A program made the position numbers and the translations under genes. From an uncultured Ruminococcus sp. (lineage in GTDB: Bacteria; Bacillota; Clostridia; Oscillospirales; Ruminococcaceae): 64,000 nucleotides of DNA. The notes under the pieces are model-generated. The model was not told where the DNA came from. It did not search any database and was given only the letters and a program-made list of their open reading frames with translations. Positions 42,344-51,026 of this stretch are shown here, piece after piece. Location: positions 1 through 64,000 of the forward strand of contig CADAHS010000004.1 in assembly GCA_902787825.1 (NCBI GenBank), in the 5' to 3' direction. Numbering within the stretch: position 1 is the stretch's first letter; every line of letters starts with the position of its first letter.

Positions 42344-43429
42344 TTATTTCTTTTTATTGTTTGATACCTTGATCTTACTGCGCTGCTTTTTTGTTTGTTC
42401 ATCGTCTTTTTTCGGATCTTTTTTAGATACCCTGTTTTTTATCCAAAGGATTATAATGAAAAGTGCGACTACAAGGACTATAAGTACTATGTAAAGTGCC
42501 GGGTTGAGTATCTCTTTTATGTTATTATGGTCATCTTTAGAAGAACTCAGATTCTGCAAATTGCTCTGCTCGGTCACGGATCTATTTGACTGCTGAGTAT
42601 AAACCGATGTCTGCTCAGGTGTTTGTTCCTTATCAAGTCTCATTATATTTATAGTGTAGACAGTTTCCTGCCCGTTTATATCGGTGACAGTGATCGTTCT
42701 GACGTTATGTCCGACGACGCAGTCGCTGTTTCCGGTATACCAGATATGATCCTGTTTACTTGCGGTCTTTCCGTCGATCTCGACCTTATCTATCTCGTAT
42801 GGAACAGTAACAGAATACTCGTGAATACTGTACATAAATGGTGGGACAAGCGAGCCTTTATCGACCTGCAGATCGACCAGAACACCCTGGGTCGGTACAC
42901 CGTTTGCATCAGTTTTTGCAGCTGAGGATACTGTCTGATGACTTTCGGTCAAAGCATTAGTTGTAGTTTGAACCTGTGATGTAGTCTGAGTCGTTTGGTC
43001 AGCTTCGATTATCTCAACATTTCCGCTTGAAACAGTAGCTTGTATTTGAGAACCTTGCGGATCGGTAATGTTACAGCTTACAACATTGATAAGGCAGCTG
43101 CCCTTTGTATTGGCAGTAAAACTAAGTGGAACGCTGACCGACGTGCTTCCTCTCTGGGGTGAGATCTGGATACTGATTATGCCGTTTGAACCGCTTGTAC
43201 CATCTGCGGAAACAAAAGTGAGCAGGGAAGGATCATAGGTCACAGAGGCGTTTATTTCAGAGATCTCCTGAGATGAATTAATGGATAGTGAAATGATCAG
43301 CTGTTCACCTGTTTGCAGCTGGATCTTTGAGAATTGCAGTGATGCCGACGCATCGCCTTGTGCATAAACATCAAAGCCGCAGAATAAAACAGCTGAAAGT
43401 ATTAATATCAGACATACTGCTCTTTTCAT
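42344..43429 (-). CDS. Membrane-anchored cohesin-like domain protein
   Basis: The 361-residue protein has a signal peptide (1-23), a cohesin-like beta-sandwich (about 28-140, with VTYDPSLLTFV and SVPLSFTANTKG), a Thr/Gln-rich linker (about 144-172), a cadherin-like (PF12733 type) beta-sandwich (about 182-265), a polar spacer, a membrane helix (about 310-332) and a Lys-rich cytosolic tail. Cohesins bind dockerins in cellulosomes of ruminococci and clostridia, but related folds occur in other cell-surface proteins. No dockerin is seen in this window. AAAGGAT precedes the ATG. It lies between spoIIP and sigE and has its own promoter. Confidence 0.68.
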   Translation of the reverse strand: MKRAVCLILILSAVLFCGFDVYAQGDASASLQFSKIQLQTGEQLIISLSINSSQEISEINASVTYDPSLLTFVSADGTSGSNGIISIQISPQRGSTSVSVPLSFTANTKGSCLINVVSCNITDPQGSQIQATVSSGNVEIIEADQTTQTTSQVQTTTNALTESHQTVSSAAKTDANGVPTQGVLVDLQVDKGSLVPPFMYSIHEYSVTVPYEIDKVEIDGKTASKQDHIWYTGNSDCVVGHNVRTITVTDINGQETVYTINIMRLDKEQTPEQTSVYTQQSNRSVTEQSNLQNLSSSKDDHNNIKEILNPALYIVLIVLVVALFIIILWIKNRVSKKDPKKDDEQTKKQRSKIKVSNNKKK

Positions 43430-43462
43430 ACGGCTAAATCCTTTCAAAGTTACTTTTTCTTT

Positions 43463-43491
43463 ATTATACATCATTTTTACCGTTTGGTCAA
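43463..43491 (-). promoter_or_regulatory. Promoter of the cohesin-like gene
   Basis: On the minus strand TTGACC, 17-base spacer, TATAAT; start codon about 34 bases downstream. The rest of 43430-43711 is AT-rich with a hairpin at 43675-43702 and no gene. Confidence 0.72.
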
Positions 43492-43674
43492 CATCTTTCA
43501 ATCATAAATTACAGTATATTCCAAGAATAAAAATTTGTTTACATCTTTAAAATAAAATCTGCTTTATTTTTAGCCCTTTATATAATATACTGATAAATGT
43601 AGAAGGGTGGCTCCAATAGGGGCTGCTTTTTTTTACCCTGTTTTTGATTGGAAATCTTTCAAGACAATTAATAT

Positions 43675-43702
43675 GCCCCGTGATCCTTAATGGATACGGG
43701 GC
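43675..43702. terminator. Hairpin terminator region downstream of sigE
   Basis: GCCCCGTGATCC and GGATACGGGGC form a stem with one bulged base. TTTTG follows on the + side and AT-rich sequence on the - side. It lies 10 bases past the sigE stop. Confidence 0.6.
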
Positions 43703-43711
43703 TTTTGTATT

Positions 43712-44431
43712 TCAGCATATTTTTTCGAGATTCTTTCTGATATTTTTGATAATTCTTTTTTCAAGGCGGGAAATATATGATTGTGAGATCCCAACCTTAT
43801 CAGCGACCTGTTTTTGTGTCATTTCATGCCCTGTGACAAGTCCGAACCGCATCTCCATTATCATTCGTTCACGTTCATTGAGCTTAGCGATCTCTTTGCG
43901 AAGGACCTGTTTCTCGACCTCCATTTCAATTCCTTTGTTTACTATATCATCGTCTGTTCCAAGTACGTCTGAAAGGAGCAGCTCATTTCCGTCCCAGTCG
44001 ATATTCAACGGTTCATCAATGGATATCTCGTTTTTATACTGTGAGGTCTTTCGCAAAAACATAAGGATCTCATTTTCAATACATCTTGATGCGTAGGTAG
44101 CAAGTTTGATATTCTTATCAGGACAGAAAGTCTTTACTGCCTTTATTAGCCCGATAGTTCCGATTGAAACCAGATCCTCAATTCCTATGCCGGTGGATTC
44201 AAACTTTTTTGCTATGTATACTACAAGCCGCAGATTGTGGATTATCAGCAGTTCACGAGCTTTTTTTTCGTCTGTCCGAAGCAATTCAAATGCTTTTTGT
44301 TCCTCCTGCTTTGAAAGTGGCGGAGGCAGTTGTTCTGCTCCGTTTACATAGTCGATACAGTTGTCACCCTCACCGAGAATGCTGTGGATCAGCCTTTCAA
44401 ATCTGTCTGTGAATAGTTTTAATCTTATCAT
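43712..44431 (-). CDS. sigE: Sporulation RNA polymerase sigma factor SigE (pro-sigma-E)
   Basis: The 239-residue protein has the SigE-type pro-sequence of about 25-30 residues, then the [17 protein letters not shown] entry to region 1.2/2. Region 2 is [16 protein letters not shown], then [17 protein letters not shown]; regions 3 and 4 end in [19 protein letters not shown]. It is the mother-cell-specific sigma factor, activated by SpoIIGA cleavage. GGTGA precedes the ATG; a GTG three codons upstream overlaps it. It lies 13 bases after spoIIGA in the standard operon order. Confidence 0.95.
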   Translation of the reverse strand: MIRLKLFTDRFERLIHSILGEGDNCIDYVNGAEQLPPPLSKQEEQKAFELLRTDEKKARELLIIHNLRLVVYIAKKFESTGIGIEDLVSIGTIGLIKAVKTFCPDKNIKLATYASRCIENEILMFLRKTSQYKNEISIDEPLNIDWDGNELLLSDVLGTDDDIVNKGIEMEVEKQVLRKEIAKLNERERMIMEMRFGLVTGHEMTQKQVADKVGISQSYISRLEKRIIKNIRKNLEKIC

Positions 44432-44444
44432 TTTTATCACCGTT

Positions 44445-45272
44445 TCAGCAAATTATTTTTGGGTCAAATATTGCTCTTGGATCTGAGCCGTTTGACCTTG
44501 TTACTCCGACACAGCATCGCAGCTGTGTAAATCTGTGTTTATCATCGGCTATCTCGATTTCTCCGTTTGAGGTAACTGCGATCAACCCCTTTCCATTGAT
44601 CGTTTCAAACGGCATAAGTCTGAATTTCCCGACCGTAAAGCTTTCGGGAGAGTCAAGTCCGTAGTGAAAATACAAGTCGTCGCAATAAAAGATAACTACG
44701 GGAGTATTTGTAAATCTATCGGTAAGCTTGTTGCCTGTATCGGCTACGGCAGGAATGCAAAGGCTGTAGTTTCCACATCGATAAACTGCACGGTAAGTCT
44801 TATCTTTCTCACATATCTTTTTTATAACATCAAATGTGGTCAGAAGAATATATGTTGCGATTATTACTATCGTTAGTTTCAACAGTGAGATATCAAAATA
44901 AAACGTATAGTTTCTTACATAAATACGTTTGGTATCCGAAAGCTCCCAGGCTATCAAGGTGATTCCTGTAAATACAACTTTCGTGAGCATAAGCACGAGA
45001 GTACATTTCACAAAATGCTTAATGCTTTTGAATCCGAATGCGGTCAGAGCTATCAGCGGTATGCTGAACAGTTTAAGAAGTGTAAGCATCAAGGCAACAG
45101 AATATGTATTTGCTGAGGGTATCACAAGAAGAGAGGTCAGTCCGCCGAGAAAACTTGCTGAAAACAAACGCCTGTTCTTTGCAGCGGTGTGAATGATTCG
45201 AGAAGCTGATTCAAGACATATAAGCTCGGCTATGGTGTTTGTAATTATAAGTACGTCTATATAGATCTTCAT
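44445..45272 (-). CDS. spoIIGA: Sigma-E processing peptidase SpoIIGA
   Basis: The 275-residue protein has five membrane segments (about 1-145) and a cytosolic aspartic-protease domain with the ADTGNKLTD active site (family signature DTGN). It cleaves the pro-sequence of SigE at the septum after a signal from the forespore. AGGGAAATATA precedes the ATG. The -10 box (45309-45314) has its best -35 match 21 bases upstream instead of 17, which recalls the long-spaced spoIIG promoter activated by Spo0A. Confidence 0.93.
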   Translation of the reverse strand: MKIYIDVLIITNTIAELICLESASRIIHTAAKNRRLFSASFLGGLTSLLVIPSANTYSVALMLTLLKLFSIPLIALTAFGFKSIKHFVKCTLVLMLTKVVFTGITLIAWELSDTKRIYVRNYTFYFDISLLKLTIVIIATYILLTTFDVIKKICEKDKTYRAVYRCGNYSLCIPAVADTGNKLTDRFTNTPVVIFYCDDLYFHYGLDSPESFTVGKFRLMPFETINGKGLIAVTSNGEIEIADDKHRFTQLRCCVGVTRSNGSDPRAIFDPKIIC

Positions 45273-45308
45273 TATATTTCCCTGTCTTTTGATTGTTGGC
45301 TTGATTTT

Positions 45309-45341
45309 ATTATAGTCAGTTCGGGACAAGAAAAAGGTCAT
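45309..45341 (-). promoter_or_regulatory. Putative long-spaced spoIIG promoter
   Basis: On the minus strand ATGACC (45341-45336), 21-base spacer and TATAAT (45314-45309). No -35 is found at 17 bases. Bacillus spoIIG has a 22-base spacer and needs Spo0A bound within it. TTGTCCCGAA in the spacer loosely resembles a Spo0A box. Confidence 0.4.
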
Positions 45342-45362
45342 ATTAAATAGTTAATTAATAAT

Positions 45363-45400
45363 AAAAAAATCCGACCGGAGTTTAGGACCGATCGGATTTT
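45363..45400 (-). terminator. Terminator of the aminopeptidase operon
   Basis: Stem AAAATCCGA-CCGG/CCG-ATCGGATTTT with T-runs on the minus strand. Confidence 0.8.
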
Positions 45401-45414
45401 GATCTATTTCATTA

Positions 45415-46821
45415 TTAATCAGCAAAGAAAACAGAAAATGCCTTGTAAGCCATATAGGTATCGATCTTTGAAACGATCTCAAATGGTGCGTGCATTGAGA
45501 GCACAGGAACGCCTACATCTATAACATCCATATCAAGGTTAGCGATATACTGTGCAACCGTTCCACCGCCGCCGGCATCGACCTTTCCAAGTTCGCCTGT
45601 TTGCCAGATAACATCGTTTGAATCAAGCAGATTTCTTACTCTTGCGACAAATTCAGCACTCGCATCTGATGTTCCGGATTTTCCTCGTGAACCGGTAAAT
45701 TTAGTAACACATACTCCATAGTTGATCTGACTGGAGTTTCTGAGCTCGTAGTTTTCGGGGAATGTTGGATCAAAGGCAGCGTTTACATCAGCCGAAAGAC
45801 ACTCCGATGCTGAGATCACATTTCTTCCTTCAAACCCGTATGTTTTTGCAAGGTCGCAGATAAAGTATTTCAGATATGATGAGTTAAGTCCTGTGTTGCC
45901 GTCGGACCCTGTTTCCTCCTTATCTGTCAGACAGGTAAGACAGGTCTTTTGAGGCGCTTTGCAGTCAAGGATAGCTTTGAGTGCGGTATATGCACAGACT
46001 TTATCATCGTGGCCATAAGCACCGACCATGCTTCTGTCAAAGCCTACATCACTTGCTTTGAATGCAGGGACAGCTTCCAGTTCTGCGGAAATGAGGTCGT
46101 CCTCGGTCACACCATATTTCTGATTTAAAATGCTCATGATATTGAGCTTGACCTTGTTTGAAACCTTATCATCCTTGAAAGGCCTTGAACCGATAAGAAT
46201 GTTGAGCTCTTCGCCCTTGATGCCCTGTGCGAGATTTCTTTTCATTTGCTCGCTTGCAAGGTGTGGTAGAATATCTGTAACACAGAAAACAGGATCTTTT
46301 TCGTCCTCGCCGATATTGACGCTGACTTTTTCACCGTCAGATTTTATTATTACACCATGAAGAGCCATAGGGATAGCTGTCCATTGATATTTTTTAATTC
46401 CGCCGTAGTAGTGTGTCTTGAAAAGACAAAGCTCCTTATCTTCATAAAGCGGGTTTTGCTTCAGATCAAGCCTTGGTGAGTCGATGTGTGCAGCCGCAAG
46501 TCTGATACCCTTGTCAAGCGGATCTTTACCGATCACGCCTAAAATTATTGCTTTTGCTCTGTTTACATAGTAAAATTTATCTCCTGATTTATACTTCTTG
46601 CCTTTGACATACTCCTTAAAACCAGCTTCCTTGGCAAGTCTTACTGACTCGATAACCGCCTCTCTTTCGATCTTTGCTGTGTTCATAAAGTTCTTATAGC
46701 CTTCGCAGAAGCTGTCAGCTTCCTTGATCTGTTTTTCGCTGAGCCTGAGTACAGCGTTTTTCTTTTTGGAAAGCAGCTTTTCACTGAGCTGCTCGCCCTT
46801 AGTTTTTTTCTCAGTTGCCAT
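45415..46821 (-). CDS. M18-family aminopeptidase
   Basis: The 468-residue protein is an M18 aspartyl-aminopeptidase-type Zn enzyme. Its ligand motifs are AAHIDSPRLD (His and Asp), DKEETGSDGNTG (Glu pair), and the C-terminal SMHAPFEIVSKID (His). These enzymes cut N-terminal acidic or neutral residues from peptides in the cytosol as dodecamers. It lies 17 bases after a lytic transglycosylase gene, last in a six-gene run starting at prfA. Confidence 0.92.
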   Translation of the reverse strand: MATEKKTKGEQLSEKLLSKKKNAVLRLSEKQIKEADSFCEGYKNFMNTAKIEREAVIESVRLAKEAGFKEYVKGKKYKSGDKFYYVNRAKAIILGVIGKDPLDKGIRLAAAHIDSPRLDLKQNPLYEDKELCLFKTHYYGGIKKYQWTAIPMALHGVIIKSDGEKVSVNIGEDEKDPVFCVTDILPHLASEQMKRNLAQGIKGEELNILIGSRPFKDDKVSNKVKLNIMSILNQKYGVTEDDLISAELEAVPAFKASDVGFDRSMVGAYGHDDKVCAYTALKAILDCKAPQKTCLTCLTDKEETGSDGNTGLNSSYLKYFICDLAKTYGFEGRNVISASECLSADVNAAFDPTFPENYELRNSSQINYGVCVTKFTGSRGKSGTSDASAEFVARVRNLLDSNDVIWQTGELGKVDAGGGGTVAQYIANLDMDVIDVGVPVLSMHAPFEIVSKIDTYMAYKAFSVFFAD

Positions 46822-46838
46822 ATTATTACCTCCGTTTT

Positions 46839-47504
46839 CTATTGAGTAATTATTTTTTTCTCCTTGAGTATTTCTTTGTACTTATTGTATGCCTTACGGA
46901 TACGTCTGACATATTCTGCTGTTTTATCGTTGGTTTCAGGAATCTGAGAGGTATCAAAGTTATTTTTGTCGATCTTTCCGCTTTCTATCCAGCCGTCCAC
47001 CGCACCGATACCGCCGTGGTAAGCCGCAGCTGTCAACTCGATATTATTATCATAATGCTGCATAAGAAAGCTCAGATAATAGGTTCCATACTGGATATTA
47101 GTCTGAGGGTCGTACATTGAGTCAAAGTTGATTTCCCGTTTGTCGTCCATTCTGAATTTGAGCCAGGTAAAGGCTTCCTCCATAAGCTGCATCAGCCCCC
47201 TTGCGCCCACTTCAGATTCAGCTTTTGGATCAAAACCGCTTTCTGTTTTTATAACAGCATAGACAAGTACCGGATCAGTCTTATACTCATTACTGTATTT
47301 GACTACATATTCCTCGTATTTCGTGGGATATGTAAATGCACTTGGCATAATATCCTCGGCTTTTTGAACTATCTCTCTCCAGTTGGCAATTATGATCGCT
47401 GCCGCAGCAATTAATACTGATAATACAACAGCAATTATAAATGCGACCTTTTTGGCGGTTTTATTCTTTTTCTTTCTGCGTTTTTTATTTTTTGCTGCTG
47501 CCAT
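46839..47504 (-). CDS. Lytic transglycosylase, SLT-domain protein
   Basis: The 221-residue protein has a basic N-terminus, one membrane helix (about 20-43) and an SLT domain (about 65-205) with catalytic Glu in AVIKTESGFDP, the GARGLMQLM motif and the closing AAYHGG...YVRRI signature. It cleaves peptidoglycan glycan chains at the outer membrane face. Its start overlaps the end of coaE by 20 bases. Confidence 0.9.
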   Translation of the reverse strand: MAAAKNKKRRKKKNKTAKKVAFIIAVVLSVLIAAAAIIIANWREIVQKAEDIMPSAFTYPTKYEEYVVKYSNEYKTDPVLVYAVIKTESGFDPKAESEVGARGLMQLMEEAFTWLKFRMDDKREINFDSMYDPQTNIQYGTYYLSFLMQHYDNNIELTAAAYHGGIGAVDGWIESGKIDKNNFDTSQIPETNDKTAEYVRRIRKAYNKYKEILKEKKIITQ

Positions 47505-48099
47505 TTATTCTTTCCTTTATTATGGTTATTATTTCTTGTGACTTGCTCTTGACTTCAGATAATGAAGCGTTGTTTTCTATAATAAAATCACATCTGTTTT
47601 TATAGAAACGTGTAGTGTGCTGGCTTGAAAAACGTTTCAATGCAAGCTCCTCACTTATTCCGTCACGTTTGACGATCCTTTTGAGGCGAATTGTTTTATC
47701 TGCAATAACACCTATGATGATATCGCACTTTTTATCTGCACCGGCTTCAAAAAGCGTTGGGGCATCAAGAACGATAAAATCATGCATTCTTGAAAGCTCT
47801 GATATTCTTTTGTCAATGAGCCTGTTGATATAAGGGTAAATGATATCATCAAATCTTTTTAGCATTTGCTTATCTGAAAAGATCATCTTTGATATAGCCA
47901 TTCTATCAAGCGAAAGCTTTTTGTCAAAACAAGCAGGGAAGACCTTTGCAAGTTCTTTATTGCATTCGCTGCCGTCAATGGTACACGACCTTGCGATCTC
48001 ATCGCAGTTTATAACTCCGAAACCTGCCTCGATAAGATGCTGACATATTATTGTTTTGCCTGCACCGCTTTGACCGGTCAATCCAATAAGGGTACTCAT
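47485..48099 (-). CDS. coaE: Dephospho-CoA kinase
   Basis: The 204-residue protein has the P-loop GLTGQSGAGKT at the N-terminus, CDEIARS (CoA-binding Asp) and the LID segment RFSSQHTTRFYKNRCDFII. It phosphorylates the 3'-OH of dephospho-CoA, the last step of coenzyme A synthesis. It overlaps the Sua5-type gene by 4 bases. Confidence 0.94.
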   Translation of the reverse strand: MSTLIGLTGQSGAGKTIICQHLIEAGFGVINCDEIARSCTIDGSECNKELAKVFPACFDKKLSLDRMAISKMIFSDKQMLKRFDDIIYPYINRLIDKRISELSRMHDFIVLDAPTLFEAGADKKCDIIIGVIADKTIRLKRIVKRDGISEELALKRFSSQHTTRFYKNRCDFIIENNASLSEVKSKSQEIITIIKERINGSSKK

Positions 48100-49115
48100 T
48101 CCAAAGTCACCACCTGGAATGCGGCTGCTCTCAGAAGCCTGTTATATACTGCAAGCCCGACACCTTTTTTGTTTGGGCACCTTGCATATACTTTCTTTGC
48201 GCCGATCACGTCAAGCTCTCTGAGCTTATCGAACAGCAGATGTGCCTGCTGTTCATCGGTATTTCCATAGCAGACAGTTTTCACACCAAGTCCATCACAA
48301 TCACTTTCATCAAAAGCCATACAAACACAGTCTTGTGTCTTATGCTTTGCTATATAAGCTTTGAATGCTTCAAGACTGCTATCAATTATAGTTATATCTG
48401 CCTTCGGAGCATAGTGCTTATATTTCATTCCCGGAGAACGAACGACAGATCTGTTTGAGACCTTTTCAACAACACCTTTGTCGATAATAATGTTCTGTGT
48501 TATCTCTGAAAGGTCTTCTGCAGAAATAAAGCCGGGTCTGAGGATCCGTATAGCATCATTTTCAAATGAGATTACTGTTGATTCCACGCCGACAGCTGAA
48601 AACCCACCGTTGATTATTGCAGGGATACGTCCGTTCATATCGTTCAAAACGTGTTCTGCCGTTGTTGGTGAAGGACTTCCGGATAGATTTGCCGATGGTG
48701 CAGCAATAGGGAAACCGCATTTTTTTATGACCTCTTTTGCGGTTTTGTGGCTTGGCATCCTTATACCGACAGTGTCAAGTCCTCCGCTTGTCACATCTGG
48801 TATTATATCGGCTTTTGGCAGGATCATCGTCAGGGGTCCTGCCCAGAAGTTTTCAGCACATCTATATGCAAGCTCGGGAATATGCGTTACCAGCGGCTTT
48901 ATCATTTCCATATCGCAAATGTGTACTATCAGCGGATTATCCGCAGGTCTGCCCTTGGCTTTAAATATCTTTCTTACGGCTGATTCATCAAGGGCGTTTG
49001 CACCAAGACCGTAAACAGTCTCAGTGGGGATTCCTACTACTTCGCCGTTTTTTAGTAATCTGACTGCCTCGATTATTGATCCCTCGTCAGATGAGAGCAT
49101 CTTTGTATCAAACAT
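48096..49115 (-). CDS. L-threonylcarbamoyladenylate synthase (Sua5 type)
   Basis: The 339-residue protein has the YrdC domain (about 10-205) with KGRPADNPLIVH and SANLSGSPSPT, and a C-terminal Sua5 domain (about 215-335, beginning SPGMKYKHYAP). It makes the threonylcarbamoyl-AMP used for t6A37 in ANN-decoding tRNAs. The presence of both domains identifies the Sua5 form, not the short TsaC. It is in the prfA-to-M18 run. Confidence 0.93.
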   Translation of the reverse strand: MFDTKMLSSDEGSIIEAVRLLKNGEVVGIPTETVYGLGANALDESAVRKIFKAKGRPADNPLIVHICDMEMIKPLVTHIPELAYRCAENFWAGPLTMILPKADIIPDVTSGGLDTVGIRMPSHKTAKEVIKKCGFPIAAPSANLSGSPSPTTAEHVLNDMNGRIPAIINGGFSAVGVESTVISFENDAIRILRPGFISAEDLSEITQNIIIDKGVVEKVSNRSVVRSPGMKYKHYAPKADITIIDSSLEAFKAYIAKHKTQDCVCMAFDESDCDGLGVKTVCYGNTDEQQAHLLFDKLRELDVIGAKKVYARCPNKKGVGLAVYNRLLRAAAFQVVTLE

Positions 49116-49135
49116 TTTTATCTTCCTTTGTTGTG

Positions 49136-49600
49136 TCAGAAAACAAACTTCATATTGTGGTATTTGCTGACACTGTCTTTGAAACCGACTGTTTTGTACA
49201 ATCCGTAGCCGTCCTCGGTTGCTTTAAGCTCAACAAAGTCAAGCTCCATTTGTTTTGCATCATTAAGCATCATTTCTAAAAGCCTTTTTGCATAGCCGTT
49301 ATGTCTATGCTCAGGCTTTGTGTAAACATTCAGTAAAGAACCGGTTTTTCCGTTTAGAAAGTCAGGATTTGATGGCTTTTCAGTCACAAGCAGAAAAACA
49401 CAGGAAACTATCTCATTTCCGTCACAGCAAATATAAACGAACAGATCGTTGTTCAGATGCTTTTGGTAGTAATCGGGGAGCCTTGATGCTATCTGTTCAG
49501 ACTCCTGAGGACATAATGATCCGTGATCCTCTGCAAGATAATCAAGTCTTAGCTGGACGAGCTGATCTATGTGTTCGATCTTTGCTTTGCTGTAATCCAA
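49136..49600 (-). CDS. GNAT acetyltransferase
   Basis: The 154-residue protein is a compact GNAT with motif A as VYTKPEHRHNGYAKRLLEMM and the closing GYGLYKTVGFKD. It starts two bases after the prfA stop, within the operon. The nearby rimI and prmC roles (protein N-terminus acetylation and release-factor methylation) are usual companions of prfA, but the protein is too divergent to name. Confidence 0.85.
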   Translation of the reverse strand: MDYSKAKIEHIDQLVQLRLDYLAEDHGSLCPQESEQIASRLPDYYQKHLNNDLFVYICCDGNEIVSCVFLLVTEKPSNPDFLNGKTGSLLNVYTKPEHRHNGYAKRLLEMMLNDAKQMELDFVELKATEDGYGLYKTVGFKDSVSKYHNMKFVF

Positions 49601-49602
49601 TA

Positions 49603-50682
49603 TTATTCACCTTCCTGACTTGCAAGTTTTGCTGCCTGATCGGCAGTTGCAAGTGCATCTATGACCTCATCGAGGTTTCCGTTGAGGACCTGTTCAAGCC
49701 TGTATATCGTCAGACCGATTCGGTGGTCGGAAATTCTTCCCTCTGGGTAATTGTACGTTCTTATTCGTTCAGATCTGTCGCCTGTGCCGACTTGTGAACG
49801 TCTGTTTGATGCTATTTCATTTTCCTGTGCTCTTACCTTTTCGTCAAGTAGTTTTGAACGCAGCATTTTAAGTGCTTTTTCACGGTTCTGAAACTGTGAA
49901 CGTTCATTCTGGCATTCTACCACAGTACCTGTTGGAATGTGTATCAGTCTTACAGCTGATGAAGTCTTATTGATATGCTGACCGCCTGCACCTGAAGAAC
50001 GGAACACTTCCATTTTAATGTCACGTTCTTCATTAAGCTCCAGTTCGACTTCCTCAGCTTCGGGCAGTACAGCGACCGTTGCAGTAGATGTATGCACACG
50101 ACCCTGAGATTCAGTTTCAGGGACTCTCTGAACCCTGTGCACACCGCTTTCATACTTAAAACGTGAATATGCACCACTGCCGGAAACGCTGAATGTTATC
50201 TCTTTATATCCGCCAAGCTCTGTCTCATTTTCGTTCATTACCTCGGTTTGCCATCCTTTTGATGAGGCATACATACTATACATTCTGTACAATGCTGCGG
50301 CAAACAGTGCAGCTTCTTCGCCGCCTGCACCGCCTCGTATCTCAATGATAACGTTTTTGTCATCGTTAGGATCCTTGGGCAAAAGCAGTATTTTAAGCTC
50401 CTCCTCAAGTGTTGGAAGCTGCTGCTTTGCTTCGTCAAACTGCATCTGAACAAGCTCCTTGAAATCCTTATCAAGGCCTCCCTGATCGAGCAGTTCGTTT
50501 GCCTCATCGAACGACTCTTTTACACTTTTATACTCATTAAGCTTGGTAACTAATGGTTCGAGCTGTTTATACTCTTTCATAAGTGCAGTGTACTGGGTAC
50601 TGTCATTCACGACCTCTGGCTGCATAAGTTTTTCATTTATTTCATTGAATTTATCTTCTATTGCTTTTAATTTATCAAACAT
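49603..50682 (-). CDS. prfA: Peptide chain release factor 1
   Basis: The 359-residue protein has the codon-recognition PxT motif (PETES) that reads UAA and UAG, the GGQ catalytic loop in SSGAGGQHINKTSSAVR, and the acidic N-terminal helical domain. It releases the finished peptide from the ribosome. It is full length and heads a run of six genes. No prmC methylase is adjacent. Confidence 0.96.
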   Translation of the reverse strand: MFDKLKAIEDKFNEINEKLMQPEVVNDSTQYTALMKEYKQLEPLVTKLNEYKSVKESFDEANELLDQGGLDKDFKELVQMQFDEAKQQLPTLEEELKILLLPKDPNDDKNVIIEIRGGAGGEEAALFAAALYRMYSMYASSKGWQTEVMNENETELGGYKEITFSVSGSGAYSRFKYESGVHRVQRVPETESQGRVHTSTATVAVLPEAEEVELELNEERDIKMEVFRSSGAGGQHINKTSSAVRLIHIPTGTVVECQNERSQFQNREKALKMLRSKLLDEKVRAQENEIASNRRSQVGTGDRSERIRTYNYPEGRISDHRIGLTIYRLEQVLNGNLDEVIDALATADQAAKLASQEGE

Positions 50683-50724
50683 AGCTTTTCCTCCTTAAAT
50701 AATAATCTGATCTGTGAAGTCAAG

Positions 50725-50913
50725 CTATGATTCAGCCTCTCGGATGATTCTTTTTACATTCTTTTCAGCCTTGCTGCGTGGTATCATAAATTCTCTGTTG
50801 CATTTTGTGCATCTGAGTTTGAAGTCCATGCCGGATCTTAGGACATACATCTGATTATTCCCACACGGATGTTCTTTTTTCATCACCAGAATATCGCCTT
50901 TAATTATATCCAT
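50725..50913 (-). CDS. DUF951-family small protein
   Basis: The 62-residue protein matches DUF951, with DILVMKKEHPCGNNQMYVLR and RCTKCNREFMIPRSKAEK. Two Cys pairs could bind zinc. Function unknown. GGAGGTG precedes the ATG. It lies 42 bases upstream of prfA and may be co-transcribed. Confidence 0.85.
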   Translation of the reverse strand: MDIIKGDILVMKKEHPCGNNQMYVLRSGMDFKLRCTKCNREFMIPRSKAEKNVKRIIREAES

Positions 50914-50994
50914 ATCCGGACACCTCCATTGATAATATCACATCTATATATTATAACACACAATTTGAAATATTTCAACACATATAATGACAAA

Positions 50995-51023
50995 ATAGCA
51001 GGGACTTTTCAGCCCCTGCTATA
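50995..51023 (-). terminator. Terminator of the LCP gene
   Basis: Minus-strand ATAGCAGGGG/CCCTGCTAT stem (one bulge), followed by TTTTG. Confidence 0.7.
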
Positions 51024-51026
51024 TTA

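Noticed and set aside
43601-43616. T-box-like GAAGGGTGGCTCC motif
   Set aside because: No specifier stem, too little upstream leader, no aminoacyl-tRNA or amino-acid gene downstream on either strand.
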